Assembly: GCF_000691525.1 (NCBI RefSeq)
Contig: NZ_JMDW01000003.1
Coordinates: forward strand, 62,001-126,000
DNA length: 64,000 nucleotides
Direction: 5' to 3'
From: Mycolicibacterium neoaurum ATCC 25795
GTDB taxonomy: Bacteria > Actinomycetota > Actinomycetes > Mycobacteriales > Mycobacteriaceae
Part shown: positions 1 through 8,807 of the stretch, in pieces
Layout of the letters: each line of letters opens with the position of its first letter
Numbering within the stretch: position 1 is the first letter of the stretch
Notes under the pieces: model-generated
Database searches by the model: none
What the model was told of the DNA's origin: nothing
What the model saw: only the letters and a program-made list of their open reading frames with translations
Made by a program: the position numbers and the translations under genes

Positions 1-149
1 TCGCGGCCCTGGGTGGGCAAACCCCAGGCAACCCAGAATCCGGCATCGGCCACGGCGCACCTCCCTGTCTCGCCTCACAAGCTACACATGCCCGGGTGTG
101 GGTTCGGGCAAGGCGTTTAGTTTTCGGTCGGCGGGGAGAACCCGCGGGC

Positions 150-317
150 ATGGAACAGGACATCCAGGACGACAACGACCCGCCGGCCAACCCCGCGGAC
201 GCCACCAAGGCCACCGCCGACCAGCGCGAGGTGCAGGACCAGCTCGACCGTCGGCACGAGGATCCCGACGGACCCGGGTTACACGAGAGCCGCCGCCAGA
301 TCGCCGACGAGACCTGA
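150..317 (+). CDS. small hydrophilic protein of unknown function (55 aa)
   Basis: A 55-residue, highly charged protein rich in Asp, Glu, Gln and Arg, with no hydrophobic segment and therefore probably cytosolic. I chose the ATG at 150 because the longer upstream reading has atypical, Arg/Gly-rich sequence. The gene is convergent with the HNH gene that ends at 333. Small acidic proteins of this style are common in mycobacteria, but I do not recognise a named family. Function unknown. Confidence 0.55.
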   Translation: MEQDIQDDNDPPANPADATKATADQREVQDQLDRRHEDPDGPGLHESRRQIADET

Positions 318-332
318 CGGATCGGCTGCGGG

Positions 333-737
333 TCAGTAGGACTTCCCGTCGGCGTACCGCTGCCGCCGGATGCTCCGGCCGTTGCCGCGATTGCGGCTTT
401 TGTACGTGGGCAGTTGGGAATCGCAGTTCGGGCACACCAGGCGCAGGTTTTCGCGCCGGTTGTTCTCGGAATTGCCGTCGATATGGTCGAGCACGAAGAT
501 CAGCGGAAGGCCTTGCCAGGTGTCCGAACAGCCGCAAAGTGCACAGCAGCCGCCCTGTTCGGCGGCCACGTACGAGCGGATGTAATGGCCACGCAGAGAA
601 CCGGCACGGCCCTGGCCGGATGCCAGCCACAGCTGCGTTCGCGTCGTGCGGCGGAACGCAATTTGACACGGATTGCTACAGAACACTTTCTGGCTGCGCC
701 GTGTGAGTGCAACTCCGCAGCCTCGGCACTGTCTCAT
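333..737 (-). CDS. HNH endonuclease-family protein
   Basis: A 134-residue protein with an N-terminal Cys pair cluster (C4, C7, C20, C24) that looks like a small zinc ribbon. It is followed by a canonical HNH/beta-beta-alpha-metal domain: C65/C68, the DHIDGN motif around H85, the ENL stretch near 96-98, and C102/C105. Family knowledge: HNH domains cut DNA with one divalent metal. In free-standing short forms like this the role is often unknown (restriction, a phage packaging relative, or a domesticated remnant). No methylase or phage gene is adjacent, so nothing supports restriction. It lies between a small ORF and a tRNA gene, a typical site for stray mobile-type genes. Confidence 0.8.
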   Translation of the reverse strand: MRQCRGCGVALTRRSQKVFCSNPCQIAFRRTTRTQLWLASGQGRAGSLRGHYIRSYVAAEQGGCCALCGCSDTWQGLPLIFVLDHIDGNSENNRRENLRLVCPNCDSQLPTYKSRNRGNGRSIRRQRYADGKSY

Positions 738-784
738 GCCCGCACGCTACGTTCGCGGTCCGACAACCAGCCGTGCCATAACTG

Positions 785-856
785 AGCCCCCGGTCGGGAT
801 TGAACCGACGGCCTTTCGCTTACAAGGCGAGTGCTCTACCACTGAGCTACGGAGGC
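785..856 (-). tRNA. tRNA-Thr (anticodon TGT)
   Basis: Read on the minus strand, the gene folds as a cloverleaf. The acceptor stem is GCCTCCG (850-856) with CGGGGGC (786-792), allowing one T-G pair. The D arm contains GTAGCTCAGTGGTAGAGC. The anticodon loop is CTTGTAA with anticodon TGT, which reads ACA threonine codons. The T arm carries GGTTCAATCC. CCA is not encoded, as is usual for many actinobacterial tRNAs. About 72 nt long. Confidence 0.93.
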
Positions 857-875
857 GTGTACTACGCCGGACAGC

Positions 876-1907
876 TTAGCCCTCTTCGTCGATGACGCGT
901 TCGGAGACCACCGCGCGCGGCATGGCCGCCGTGCGGCGGCTGCGCTGACGTCCCAGCGGAATGCGCCCGGCGATGTTCGACAGCGGGTTGACCACCTGGG
1001 ACAGCGTGATGACGGCTTCGTGCAGGGCGTCGATGGTCGGTGCCAGCGCCTCCAGCCCCGGCGCCAGGCGGTTGAGGGTGTCGGCGACATCGGCGAGCTT
1101 GAGCAGCGGCCCGTCCGGGTCGGTCAACGTGTCCAGCAGACCGCCATCGGCCAGCAGCGTGTCGACGACGCCGTCCTCCCGAAGGATCCGTTCGATCAGA
1201 CCGTCGTCGGCGAGCAGCTGATCGGCCAGTCCGCCAGGTGCGATGAGCCGCGACAGCGCGCCGCTGTCGGTGGTCAGCCGATCGATCAGTCCGCCCTCGG
1301 CGGTGACCTGATCGACCAGACCGCCCTTGGCCAGCGCCCGGCCGACCGGGCCGTTCTCGGAGAGCAGTTGTTCGGCGACCCCGTCCTCGCGCAGTGCCCG
1401 CTCCACCAGGCCGTCTTCGGCGAGCAGTCGGTCGGCCAACCCGCCGGGAGCGATCACTCGGGAGACGACACCACCCTCGGCGGTCAGCCGGTCGGCGAGT
1501 CCACCTTCGGCGGTGATCTGGTCGATCAGCCCGTCCTCGGCCAGCGCGCGGGCAACCGGTCCGTTCTGATTGTTCAACCGATCCAGCAGACCACCCGGCG
1601 CGGTCAGCTGATCGACCAACCCGCCTGGTCGCAGCAGCTGATTGAGCGGCCCTTCGGGAGCGAGCGCCCGTCCGAGCGGGGCGTCATCGTCCATCAACCT
1701 GGCCAGCCGGTTGGCGCGGTCGACCGCATCATCGATGCCGAGCATCGCGGCAAAGCCGGTGGTACCACTGACCGGGCCGGCGTCGGTCAGTGATCGCTGC
1801 ACCACCTTCAGCGTGCCACCAGCGATGTTGAGTCCGATGTCGGCAACGGCCAGCCCGACCCGCACCGGGGCCGTGGCAACCTGCACGATGGTGTTGCCGA
1901 GGTTCAT
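876..1907 (-). CDS. decapeptide-repeat protein, unknown function
   Basis: A 343-residue protein in the syntenic position of M. tuberculosis Rv0756c. Residues 1-70 look like a helical, partly hydrophobic N-terminus. From about residue 75 to 270 the protein consists of roughly twenty tandem decapeptides of the form GGL-[AVI]-[DE]-[RQ]-[LV]-x-A-[EDP]. Residues 115-184 and 185-254 are two copies of a 70-residue block of seven decapeptides. The C-terminus is basic (RSRRTAAMPR). Start: ATG at 1907 lies six bases after TAGACT (1914-1919, minus strand), a leaderless arrangement. No signal peptide is obvious. The regular 10-residue amphipathic period suggests a repeated-helix fibrous or scaffold fold; that is inference. 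Confidence 0.75.
   Translation of the reverse strand: MNLGNTIVQVATAPVRVGLAVADIGLNIAGGTLKVVQRSLTDAGPVSGTTGFAAMLGIDDAVDRANRLARLMDDDAPLGRALAPEGPLNQLLRPGGLVDQLTAPGGLLDRLNNQNGPVARALAEDGLIDQITAEGGLADRLTAEGGVVSRVIAPGGLADRLLAEDGLVERALREDGVAEQLLSENGPVGRALAKGGLVDQVTAEGGLIDRLTTDSGALSRLIAPGGLADQLLADDGLIERILREDGVVDTLLADGGLLDTLTDPDGPLLKLADVADTLNRLAPGLEALAPTIDALHEAVITLSQVVNPLSNIAGRIPLGRQRSRRTAAMPRAVVSERVIDEEG
1146..1565 (-). repeat. tandem 210-bp duplication built of 30-bp units
   Basis: Within the repeat protein, bases 1356-1565 and 1146-1355 encode two aligned copies of a seven-decapeptide block. The blocks begin NGPVARALAE and NGPVGRALAK. The copies have diverged but keep exact spacing, so the array probably grew first by 30-bp unit duplication and then by one 210-bp duplication. 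Confidence 0.75.
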
Positions 1908-1913
1908 GCGGCC

Positions 1914-1919
1914 AGTCTA
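1914..1919 (-). promoter_or_regulatory. -10 element TAGACT of the decapeptide-repeat gene
   Basis: TAGACT fits the mycobacterial TANNNT -10 consensus and ends six bases before the ATG at 1907, so transcription should start at or next to the start codon. Confidence 0.5.
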
Positions 1920-1953
1920 GGGCGGCCGTCGGCGGGGCCGGCCGAGTTCGCAT

Positions 1954-1971
1954 TCTCAGTGAGTTCACAGC
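1954..1971 (+). promoter_or_regulatory. PhoP box (direct repeat) upstream of phoP
   Basis: TCTCAGT (1954-1960), four bases, then TCACAGC (1965-1971) gives two 7-bp direct repeats on an 11-bp period. This is the architecture known for mycobacterial PhoP sites (TCACAGC-N4-TCACAGC). The downstream unit is a perfect match and the upstream unit matches 5 of 7. A third half-site in inverted orientation (CTGTGA, 2005-2010) overlaps the phoP start region. Consistent with autoregulation of phoPR and possibly of the divergent repeat-protein gene. Confidence 0.65.
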
Positions 1972-2006
1972 CAGTCTCCAGGCGTGCTTCAACCAGAGAG
2001 TGCACT

Positions 2007-2744
2007 GTGAACTTCATGGCAATGGCAGCGATATCCGAATCTCACGACAGCATCCCCGAGGCGCGCATCCTCGTCGTCGACGACGAGACCAACATCGTGG
2101 AGTTGCTGTCGGTGAGCCTGAAGTTCCAGGGATTCGAGGTGCACACCGCTGCCAGCGGTCCCGACGCACTGGCCAAGGCCCGCGAGATCAAGCCCGATGC
2201 GGTGATCCTCGACGTGATGATGCCGGGCATGGATGGCTTCGGCGTGTTGCGGCGGATGCGCGCCGACGGCATCGACGCCCCCGCGCTCTTCCTCACCGCG
2301 CGCGACAACCTGCAAGACAAGATCACCGGCCTCACCCTCGGCGGTGACGACTACGTGACCAAGCCGTTCAGCCTGGAGGAAGTGGTGGCGCGGTTGCGCG
2401 TCATCCTGCGCCGGGTCGGCCGCGGTGTCGAAGAACCCAAGAACGCCCGGCTGAGCTTCGCCGATATCGAGCTCGACGAGGAGACCCACGAGGTGTGGAA
2501 GGCCGGCGAACCCGTATCGCTGTCGCCGACGGAGTTCACGCTGCTGCGCTACTTCATCATCAACGCGGGCACGGTGCTGTCCAAGCCCAAGATCCTCGAT
2601 CACGTGTGGCGCTACGACTTCGGCGGCGATGTGAACGTCGTCGAGTCCTATGTCTCCTATCTGCGGCGCAAGATCGACACCGGTGACAAGCGACTGCTGC
2701 ACACGCTGCGCGGTGTGGGGTACGTGCTGCGTGAGCCGCGGTAG
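2007..2744 (+). CDS. phoP: two-component response regulator PhoP
   Basis: An OmpR/PhoB-family regulator of 245 residues (M. tuberculosis PhoP is 247). The receiver domain spans about 20-140, with the acidic pair in VVDDE, the phospho-acceptor Asp in VILDVMMPGMDG (about D69) and the conserved Lys in DDYVTKPFS. The winged-helix DNA-binding domain covers about 150-245 and ends RGVGYVLREPR. It is nearly identical in memory to Rv0757. PhoP controls acid response, lipid and redox genes in mycobacteria. Start: GTG at 2007 is six bases after AGAGAG (1995-2000). ATG at 2016 or 2022 is possible and would shorten the variable N-terminus. phoR follows after 14 bases, so the two genes form an operon. Confidence 0.95.
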   Translation: MNFMAMAAISESHDSIPEARILVVDDETNIVELLSVSLKFQGFEVHTAASGPDALAKAREIKPDAVILDVMMPGMDGFGVLRRMRADGIDAPALFLTARDNLQDKITGLTLGGDDYVTKPFSLEEVVARLRVILRRVGRGVEEPKNARLSFADIELDEETHEVWKAGEPVSLSPTEFTLLRYFIINAGTVLSKPKILDHVWRYDFGGDVNVVESYVSYLRRKIDTGDKRLLHTLRGVGYVLREPR

Positions 2745-2758
2745 ACGATCATTCATCC

Positions 2759-4189
2759 ATGATCGGTAGATACCGGCGGGCGGTGCCGCTGCGTGTCGGG
2801 TTGGTGGCGGCCACGCTCGTGTTGGTGGCTTTCGGACTGCTGGCATCCGGCATTGCCGTCACCTCGATAATGCGCCACACCGAGATCAAACGTGTCGACG
2901 ACACCCTGCTGGAGGCGTCGGGCGGCTGGGCGCAGGCGCCGCACGCGTTCGCCGAACCGTTGCAGGATCCCAGCCCCGCGAATCCGCCCACCAACTTCTA
3001 CGTCCGTGGCACCGACGCCGACGGCCGGATCCAGTTGGCCATCAACGACAGTTCGGCAGAGCCGGTCCTGCCGGTGAGCAACGACGTCGGACCTGAGCCG
3101 GTCACCGTCGGTTCCAAGGACGGTTCCGGCGTGCAATGGCGCGCGGTCACCGTCGGCGGTCCCGACGGCGAACTGACCACGGTGGCCATCGATCTGACCG
3201 ACGTGGAGTCCAGTGTGCGCGCGTTGGTCTGGTCTCAACTAGGGATCGGGACCGCGGTGCTGCTGGTCCTCGGCGTCGTCGGTTATGCCGTGGTGCGCCG
3301 TAGCCTCAAACCGCTGGCCGAAGTCGAGGAGACCGCTGCTGCCATCGCCGACGGGGAACTGGATCGTCGTGTCCCGCAACGTGATCCGCGTACCGAGGTG
3401 GGCCGACTGTCCCTGGCGTTGAACGGCATGCTCGCCCAGATCCAGCGGGCGATGGCATCGTCGGCGGAATCGGCGGAGCTGGCACAGCAATCCGAGGAGC
3501 GGATGCGACGGTTCATCGCCGATGCCAGCCACGACCTGCGCACGCCGCTGACGACCATCAGGGGGTACGCCGAGCTGTACCGCCAGGGCGCGGCGCGCGA
3601 TACCGAGATGCTGATGGGGCGTATCGAGAGTGAGGCGGGCCGGATGGGCCTGCTCGTCGAGGATCTGCTGCTGTTGGCGAGGCTGGACGAACAGCGTCCG
3701 CTGGAGCAGCGCCGCGTGGACCTGTTGGCGCTCGCCAGTGATGCGGTGCACGACGCGCAGACCGTCGCCCCGGCGCGCCCGATCGGAATGCAGGTCTTCG
3801 ACGGACCGGGCACGCCGGAGGTGCTGGGCGACGAGGCCCGGTTACGGCAGGTGCTGAGCAATCTGATGGCCAACGCCTTGCAGCACACCCCGGAGAGCGC
3901 GCCGGTCACGGTGCGGGTGGGCACCGAAGGCGATGACGCGGTGATCGAGGTGTGCGATGCGGGACCCGGCATGAATACCGAAGACGCCCAACGTGTCTTC
4001 GAGCGCTTCTACCGCGCCGACTCGTCACGCACGCGGGCCAGCGGCGGCTCGGGGTTGGGGCTCTCGATCGTCGATTCGCTGGTGCTGGCCCACGGTGGCA
4101 GCGTGTCGGTGGACACCGCGCCCGGCAAGGGCTGCCGGTTCCGGGTCACCCTGCCCCGGATCGTGGAGGCCGCGGTTCAGCTCAGCTGA
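2759..4189 (+). CDS. phoR: sensor histidine kinase PhoR
   Basis: A 476-residue membrane kinase and partner of PhoP. TM1 is at about 12-36. A periplasmic sensor loop runs to about 160 and TM2 spans about 161-183. Next comes a HAMP segment ([11 protein letters not shown] onward), then a HisKA domain with H258 in [10 protein letters not shown]. The HATPase domain carries an N box ([12 protein letters not shown]), the G1 motif DAGPGM and the G2 motif [10 protein letters not shown]. Length and motifs match Rv0758. The sensor loop is the least conserved part relative to M. tuberculosis, so ligand preference may differ. The 3' end overlaps the convergent HIT gene by 13 bases. Confidence 0.95.
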   Translation: MIGRYRRAVPLRVGLVAATLVLVAFGLLASGIAVTSIMRHTEIKRVDDTLLEASGGWAQAPHAFAEPLQDPSPANPPTNFYVRGTDADGRIQLAINDSSAEPVLPVSNDVGPEPVTVGSKDGSGVQWRAVTVGGPDGELTTVAIDLTDVESSVRALVWSQLGIGTAVLLVLGVVGYAVVRRSLKPLAEVEETAAAIADGELDRRVPQRDPRTEVGRLSLALNGMLAQIQRAMASSAESAELAQQSEERMRRFIADASHDLRTPLTTIRGYAELYRQGAARDTEMLMGRIESEAGRMGLLVEDLLLLARLDEQRPLEQRRVDLLALASDAVHDAQTVAPARPIGMQVFDGPGTPEVLGDEARLRQVLSNLMANALQHTPESAPVTVRVGTEGDDAVIEVCDAGPGMNTEDAQRVFERFYRADSSRTRASGGSGLGLSIVDSLVLAHGGSVSVDTAPGKGCRFRVTLPRIVEAAVQLS

Positions 4190-4581
4190 GCCAGCGCCGC
4201 GGTGATCTTCGCCTGCGCCTCGTCGAGGGATTCCGGCGACGGGTTGCGGTCCACACCGGCGAATCCGAAATCGCTGAGATCGCGGGCGGGGAACACGTGC
4301 ACGTGCAGGTGCGGAACCTCCAGTCCGGCGATGATCACCCCGGCCCGTTCGGCGTCGAATGCGGCGCAGACGGCCTTACCGATCTTCTGTGCCACCGCCA
4401 TGACCCGGCCGAAGAGGGCGGGGTCGAGATCCTGCCAGTTGTCGACCTCGGCGCGCGGCACCACCAGCGTGTGGCCCTGGGTCATCGGTTCGATGGTCAG
4501 GAATGCCACGATCTCGTCGTCCTCGTAGACGAATCGGCCGGGGATCTCACGGTTGATGATCATGGAGAAGACGGTCGCCAT
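4177..4581 (-). CDS. HIT-family nucleotide-binding protein
   Basis: A 134-residue histidine-triad protein, the orthologue in position of Rv0759c. The triad HLHVHVF (around residues 91-97) is the nucleotidyl-transfer site. Family members hydrolyse AMP-lysine, AMP-NH2 or related purine nucleotide adducts. The fold is complete: N-terminal strand and helix, then the triad, then a C-terminal helix. Start: ATG at 4581 is seven bases after TAGCCT (4589-4594, minus strand), so it is probably leaderless. It is divergent from the acyl-CoA ligase gene. Confidence 0.88.
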   Translation of the reverse strand: MATVFSMIINREIPGRFVYEDDEIVAFLTIEPMTQGHTLVVPRAEVDNWQDLDPALFGRVMAVAQKIGKAVCAAFDAERAGVIIAGLEVPHLHVHVFPARDLSDFGFAGVDRNPSPESLDEAQAKITAALAQLS

Positions 4582-4588
4582 GGCATCG

Positions 4589-4636
4589 AGGCTAGTCCTT
4601 GGATCGCCTGCGATGCGTAGGCGGCACCATTAGCCT
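4589..4636. promoter_or_regulatory. divergent leaderless promoters for the HIT and acyl-CoA ligase genes
   Basis: TAGCCT occurs on the minus strand at 4589-4594 (seven bases before ATG 4581). It occurs again on the plus strand at 4631-4636 (six bases before ATG 4643). The two -10 hexamers are identical and point away from each other within 48 bp. Confidence 0.5.
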
Positions 4637-4642
4637 GGCCAG

Positions 4643-6286
4643 ATGCATGGGCTGATGCAGGACCGGCCGTTGATGATCTCGTCGTTGATCGACCACGCGG
4701 CGACATTCCACGGCAACACCGAGATCGTGTCCAGGCTGCCGGAGGGCATGATCTCGCGGACCACCTGGTCGGCTGTGCGGGATCGGTCCAAGCAGGTGGC
4801 CAACGCGCTGACCGAACTCGGCATCGAGTCCGGCGACCGGGTGGGCACGTTGGCCTGGAACAGTGACCGGCATCTGTCGCTGTACTACGGAGTTTCGGGA
4901 TCCGGCGCAGTCCTGCACACCGTCAATCCGCGGTTGTTCGCCGAACAGATCGTCTACATCATCAACCACGCCGAGGATCGGGTGTTGTTCTTCGACATCA
5001 CCTTTGCGTCCCTGGTCGAACAGATCGCACCGCAGCTGCAGACGGTGCAGACCTACATCGCCATGACCGATCGCGACCATATGCCCGAGATCGGCGTCGA
5101 CCGGTTGTTGTGTTTCGACGAGTTGGTGGGCGCGCAGTCGGTCGACTATCGGTGGCCCGAATTCGACGAGCGCAGCGCCTCGTCGCTGTGCTACACCTCG
5201 GGAACCACCGGTAATCCCAAGGGCGTCTTGTACTCCCACCGGTCGACGGTGCTACATGCGCTGGGTGCGATCCCGCGCGACAGCTTCGACCTGCACAGCG
5301 GATCGACCATCCTGGTGGTCGTGCCGATGTTCCACGCGAATGCCTGGGGTACTCCCTACACCGCCCCGATCGTCGGTGCCAAGCTCGTGCTGCCGGGGCC
5401 ACACCTCGATGGTGAGAGCCTGTACGGGTTGATGCGCGACGAAGGGGTCAACTTCACCCAGGGTGTTCCCACCGTGTGGATGATGTTGTTCTCCTACCTC
5501 GACGACCACCCCGAGATCGACCCGCACGAACTGCGGCTGGAGTTCGCGGGCACCGGGGGAGCGGCCCTGCCGCAGTCCATGATCGAACGGTTCGAACGGG
5601 ATTTCGGCTCGGAGGTGGTACAGGGCTGGGGGATGACCGAGACCAGCCCGCTCTGTGTGATCGGCAAGCTGGCGCCCCGGCACGCCGGCCTGTCCGCGGC
5701 AGACAAGATGAAGCTGAAACTCAAGCAGGGCCACGCCATCTGGGGTGTCGACATCAAGATCGTCGATGACGAGGGCAATCGGCTGCCGTGGGACGGCGAG
5801 GCATTCGGCGAGGTGTTCGTCCGCGGCCCGTGGATCGCCAGCGGTTATTTCAAGGGTGAGGGCGGCGACAAGCTCGATGCCGAGGGATTCTTCCCCACCG
5901 GTGACGTCGCCACCATCGACCCGGATGGTTACCTGCACCTTGTCGACCGCGCCAAGGACGTCATCAAATCCGGCGGCGAGTGGATCAGCTCTATCGACCT
6001 GGAGAATGCCGCCACCGGGCATCCGGCGATCGCCGAGGCCGCGGTGATCGGTGTGCCGCATCCGAAATGGCAGGAGCGTCCGCTGTTGCTGGTGGTGAAG
6101 CGGCCCGGACAGGATGCTTCGCGCGAGGAGATCCTGGACTATCTCGCCGAACGGGTGGTGAAGTGGTGGCTGCCCGATGATGTGGTCTTCGTCGATGAGC
6201 TACCGCATACCGCAACCGGCAAGCTGCTCAAGATCCAGCTGCGCAAGGAATACCGCGAGCACCGGTTGCCCGATACCGCTAGTTGA
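4643..6286 (+). CDS. fatty acyl-CoA synthetase (FadD/AlkK type)
   Basis: A 547-residue ANL-superfamily ligase that activates a medium- or long-chain carboxylic acid to its CoA thioester through an acyl-adenylate. Motifs: the P-loop [11 protein letters not shown] from about residue 184; GWGMTETSP (A5); the TGD aspartate in [11 protein letters not shown]; the hinge region [15 protein letters not shown]; and the catalytic Lys in TATGKLLK near the C-terminus. The protein is full length. I do not recall this gene between Rv0759c and Rv0760c in M. tuberculosis, so it and the following SDR look like a lineage-specific insertion. It may act with the neighbouring catabolic operon. Start ATG 4643 follows TAGCCT by six bases. 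Confidence 0.9.
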   Translation: MHGLMQDRPLMISSLIDHAATFHGNTEIVSRLPEGMISRTTWSAVRDRSKQVANALTELGIESGDRVGTLAWNSDRHLSLYYGVSGSGAVLHTVNPRLFAEQIVYIINHAEDRVLFFDITFASLVEQIAPQLQTVQTYIAMTDRDHMPEIGVDRLLCFDELVGAQSVDYRWPEFDERSASSLCYTSGTTGNPKGVLYSHRSTVLHALGAIPRDSFDLHSGSTILVVVPMFHANAWGTPYTAPIVGAKLVLPGPHLDGESLYGLMRDEGVNFTQGVPTVWMMLFSYLDDHPEIDPHELRLEFAGTGGAALPQSMIERFERDFGSEVVQGWGMTETSPLCVIGKLAPRHAGLSAADKMKLKLKQGHAIWGVDIKIVDDEGNRLPWDGEAFGEVFVRGPWIASGYFKGEGGDKLDAEGFFPTGDVATIDPDGYLHLVDRAKDVIKSGGEWISSIDLENAATGHPAIAEAAVIGVPHPKWQERPLLLVVKRPGQDASREEILDYLAERVVKWWLPDDVVFVDELPHTATGKLLKIQLRKEYREHRLPDTAS

Positions 6287-7097
6287 CGGCGGCGGCGATC
6301 TCCTCGACCGTCCACGGTGGCGCGTCGTGATGGTCCCGGTAGGCGACGAATGCCGGCTGCTGCCGGTCGAAACGACCGACGAAACCCCCTGCGGCGATGA
6401 AGATCTGGCCGGTGATGTGGCGGGCGAGATCACCGGCGAGATAGGCGTAGGTAGGTGCGACATACTCCGGTGGACCGGCGTCGAGTGCCCCCTGCATGCT
6501 GACATCGTCGAGCAGGCCGCGCCGGTTCAACTCGACGATGTGCTGCTCGTACTCGGCGCCCGTCGACAACCGCGTCCTGGCACCGGGACACAACACATTC
6601 GCCCGGACGTCGTGCTCGGCGAGCTCCGCGGCGATCGCCAGGGTCAGGCTGTTGACCCCGCCCTTGCCCGCCGGGTACCCGGTGCCCCCGTAGTCGCCGA
6701 GGAAGGCGAACGAACTCGTGTTGACGATCGAACCCGAACGCTGCCGCACCATATGGGAAGCGGCAGCACGGCACGTCTCGAAGGTGGTCAGCAGATGCGC
6801 ATCCAACAGGTCCCGGAACTGCGCCGAGGTGACGGTCAGGATCGAGGAGCCGGTTGGTTCGGCGGTACCGGCGCAATTGATCAGGATGTCGATGCGGCCG
6901 AACTCGTCGACGCACCGTCCGACGAGGGCGTCGGCGACCTGTGGGTCGGCAGGTGACCCTGCGAAGCCGACACCCGAGATGCGTTCGGCGGCTTCGGCGA
7001 CCGCATCGGGATCGCGGCCGTTGACGACCACGCCGGCGCCCTGCGCGGCGAGCAGCTCGGCGACCGCCAGGCCGACACCGCGGGTGCCGCCGACCAC
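6279..7097 (-). CDS. short-chain dehydrogenase/reductase (start uncertain)
   Basis: A classical SDR of 272 residues from GTG 7097, with the Rossmann turn GGTRGVG, the NCAG motif, catalytic Ser in NTSSFAF and YPAGK (Tyr and Lys). It probably oxidises or reduces a hydroxyl/keto group with NAD(P). The GTG start leaves only two residues of the first beta strand. The reading frame is open further upstream ([11 protein letters not shown]), but the only candidate there is a CTG at 7118. An SD-like GGAAGAGAG lies about 10 bases before GTG 7097. The 3' end overlaps the convergent ligase gene by 8 bases. It is the last gene of the minus-strand catabolic operon. Confidence 0.8.
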   Translation of the reverse strand: MVGGTRGVGLAVAELLAAQGAGVVVNGRDPDAVAEAAERISGVGFAGSPADPQVADALVGRCVDEFGRIDILINCAGTAEPTGSSILTVTSAQFRDLLDAHLLTTFETCRAAASHMVRQRSGSIVNTSSFAFLGDYGGTGYPAGKGGVNSLTLAIAAELAEHDVRANVLCPGARTRLSTGAEYEQHIVELNRRGLLDDVSMQGALDAGPPEYVAPTYAYLAGDLARHITGQIFIAAGGFVGRFDRQQPAFVAYRDHHDAPPWTVEEIAAAVN

Positions 7098-7134
7098 GAC
7101 GGCGCAGCTCTCTTCCAGCGGCCGCCCCGAAGTC

Positions 7135-7572
7135 CTAGCGATCGGAGGCCTCGGTGAAGGTCATGGCGTCCATGTTCCAGTAACCACGCAGGTTGGTGAT
7201 CAGGCCCGCATCGTCGACGCGGTAGGTGAACACGCCCCGGACCGTGGCGACGAAACCGTTCGGAAACGTCGTCTCCAGCACCAAGATGTAGGCAATCTCC
7301 TGGGGACTGCTCGACGGAAACGTCGCCTCACAGGTGACACGCAACTGGTTGGGCCCGATGTTGGTGTCGTAGAACGCCGCCAGGGCGGCCTTGCCACGCA
7401 CCCCGGTGCCGTCGGGGTTGGTGACGGCCTCCCCGATGGGATCTTCGACGACGATATCGTCGGCCATCAGCGCCAACCAGCCCTCTCGGTCACCCGATTG
7501 CACGCACCGCCACGAGTTCCGCGACGCCGCGACAACCGGGGAGACCGAGGTGTCCTGCGAGCTCTGGGTCAT
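7135..7572 (-). CDS. SnoaL/ketosteroid-isomerase-like protein (Rv0760c type)
   Basis: A 145-residue NTF2-fold protein matching Rv0760c in position and pattern (FYDTNIGPNQLRV, TYRVDDAGLITNLRGYWNM). Rv0760c is known as a small-molecule (steroid-type) binding NTF2 protein without a proven reaction. It has no signal peptide. It lies 6 bases after adhB in the operon with CYP51, ferredoxin and dehydrogenases, which fits a role on hydrophobic or steroidal metabolites; that is inference. Confidence 0.85.
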   Translation of the reverse strand: MTQSSQDTSVSPVVAASRNSWRCVQSGDREGWLALMADDIVVEDPIGEAVTNPDGTGVRGKAALAAFYDTNIGPNQLRVTCEATFPSSSPQEIAYILVLETTFPNGFVATVRGVFTYRVDDAGLITNLRGYWNMDAMTFTEASDR

Positions 7573-7578
7573 GCGTGG

Positions 7579-8712
7579 TTACCGGTCGGCGTCGGTGTAG
7601 CGGATGACGCCGCGGATGTTGCGACCCTCCAGCATGTCGGCGTAGCCGTCGTTGATCTGCTCCAGCCGGTACTGCCGGGTCACCATGTCGTCGAGATTGA
7701 GCCGGCCGGCCTTGTACATCGACAGCAGCTGCGGAATGTCGTGGTGGGGATTTCCGCCGCCGAAGATGGTGCCCTGCAGGCGCTTCTGCAGCAGGGTCAG
7801 CATCGACAGGTTGAGCTTGACGTCGTTCTCGGCCATGTTCGCCACCGCTGTGGCCACCACCGTTCCGCCCTTGGCGGTGATGTTCATGTAGTGGTCGATA
7901 TCCTCGCCCTTGAGCTCACCGACGGTGACGATGGTCTTGTGCGCCATCCGGCCCTGGGTCACCTCGGCGACACCGGCCATGGCGCTGAAGATGTCCGGGT
8001 AGGCATGGGTGGCACCGAATTTGAGTGCGTTGTCGCGCTTGAACTCGACCGGGTCGACGGCGAAGATGTTGCGCGCGCCGGCGTTCAGTGCGCCCTGCAG
8101 GGCACCGGTCCCGACACCACCGACGCCCACGATGACGACATCATCACCGGGGCGCACGTCACCGCTGCGGACGGCCGAGCCGTAGCCGGTCGTCACACCG
8201 CAGCCGACCAGGCAGGCCACCTCGAACGGGATGCTCGGGTCAATCTTCACCACCGAGCTCTTGTGCACCACCATGTACGGGCTGAAGGTGCCCAGCAGGG
8301 TCATCGGGATGACCGGCTCGCCCGTCTTCACAGAGTGGATCCGGTGGGTGCCGTCGGAGACGGCCGTGCCGGCGAGCAGTCCGGCGCCCAGATCGCAGAG
8401 GTTGCGCAGGCCCTCCTGACATGCCGGACATTCACCGCAGGACGGGATGAACGACAGCACCACGTGGTCACCGGGGGCGATGTGCTCGACTCCCGGGCCC
8501 ACCTCGGTCACCACGCCGGCACCCTCGTGTCCGCCCAGCACCGGGAAACCGGCCATCGGGATGTCACCGGTCACCAGGTGGTGATCGGAATGGCACATGC
8601 CCGAGGCTTCCATCTGGATCTTGACCTCGTCCTTGACGGGGTCGCCGATCTCGATCTCCTCGATCGACCACGGCTGGTTGAACTCGTAGATGAGAGCGCC
8701 TTTTGTCTTCAT
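7579..8712 (-). CDS. adhB: NDMA-dependent-type zinc alcohol dehydrogenase AdhB
   Basis: A 377-residue medium-chain Zn dehydrogenase, the orthologue of Rv0761c. Catalytic zinc ligands: C40 (MCHSDHH) and H62 (GGHEGAG), plus the conserved Cys in LVGCGVTTG. Structural zinc: C92, C95, C98, C106. NAD-binding GVGGVG. It oxidises alcohols to aldehydes. Start: ATG 8712 is nine bases after GGAAGG. The in-frame ATG at 8718 is only three bases from it and is less likely. It has no operon overlap with the SnoaL gene upstream (8808), being separated by 95 bases. Confidence 0.92.
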   Translation of the reverse strand: MKTKGALIYEFNQPWSIEEIEIGDPVKDEVKIQMEASGMCHSDHHLVTGDIPMAGFPVLGGHEGAGVVTEVGPGVEHIAPGDHVVLSFIPSCGECPACQEGLRNLCDLGAGLLAGTAVSDGTHRIHSVKTGEPVIPMTLLGTFSPYMVVHKSSVVKIDPSIPFEVACLVGCGVTTGYGSAVRSGDVRPGDDVVIVGVGGVGTGALQGALNAGARNIFAVDPVEFKRDNALKFGATHAYPDIFSAMAGVAEVTQGRMAHKTIVTVGELKGEDIDHYMNITAKGGTVVATAVANMAENDVKLNLSMLTLLQKRLQGTIFGGGNPHHDIPQLLSMYKAGRLNLDDMVTRQYRLEQINDGYADMLEGRNIRGVIRYTDADR

Positions 8713-8807
8713 GCGCATATGCCTTCCACTAGAACCGGTGCCCATCAGACTAGAGGCAGTAGTTAGGTACGTCACACCCACCCCCAAGCAACCGCTTGGC
8801 CGGGTGG

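Noticed and set aside
115..139. SigF-like promoter GTTT-N15-GGGAGA upstream of the small protein at 150
   Set aside because: The -10 matches the GGGTAT consensus at only 4 of 6 positions, too weak to report as a feature.
1..149. Search for a gene or RNA in the first 149 bases
   Set aside because: No supported ORF, tRNA or repeat; only GC-rich intergenic sequence cut by the window edge.
1020..1793. Plus-strand open frame opposite the decapeptide-repeat gene
   Set aside because: Its apparent repeats are a by-product of the 30-bp periodic repeat on the other strand.
6718..8766. Plus-strand open frame of 682 codons
   Set aside because: Antisense to the SDR, SnoaL-like and adhB genes; His/Asp/Val-rich composition typical of GC-driven shadow frames.
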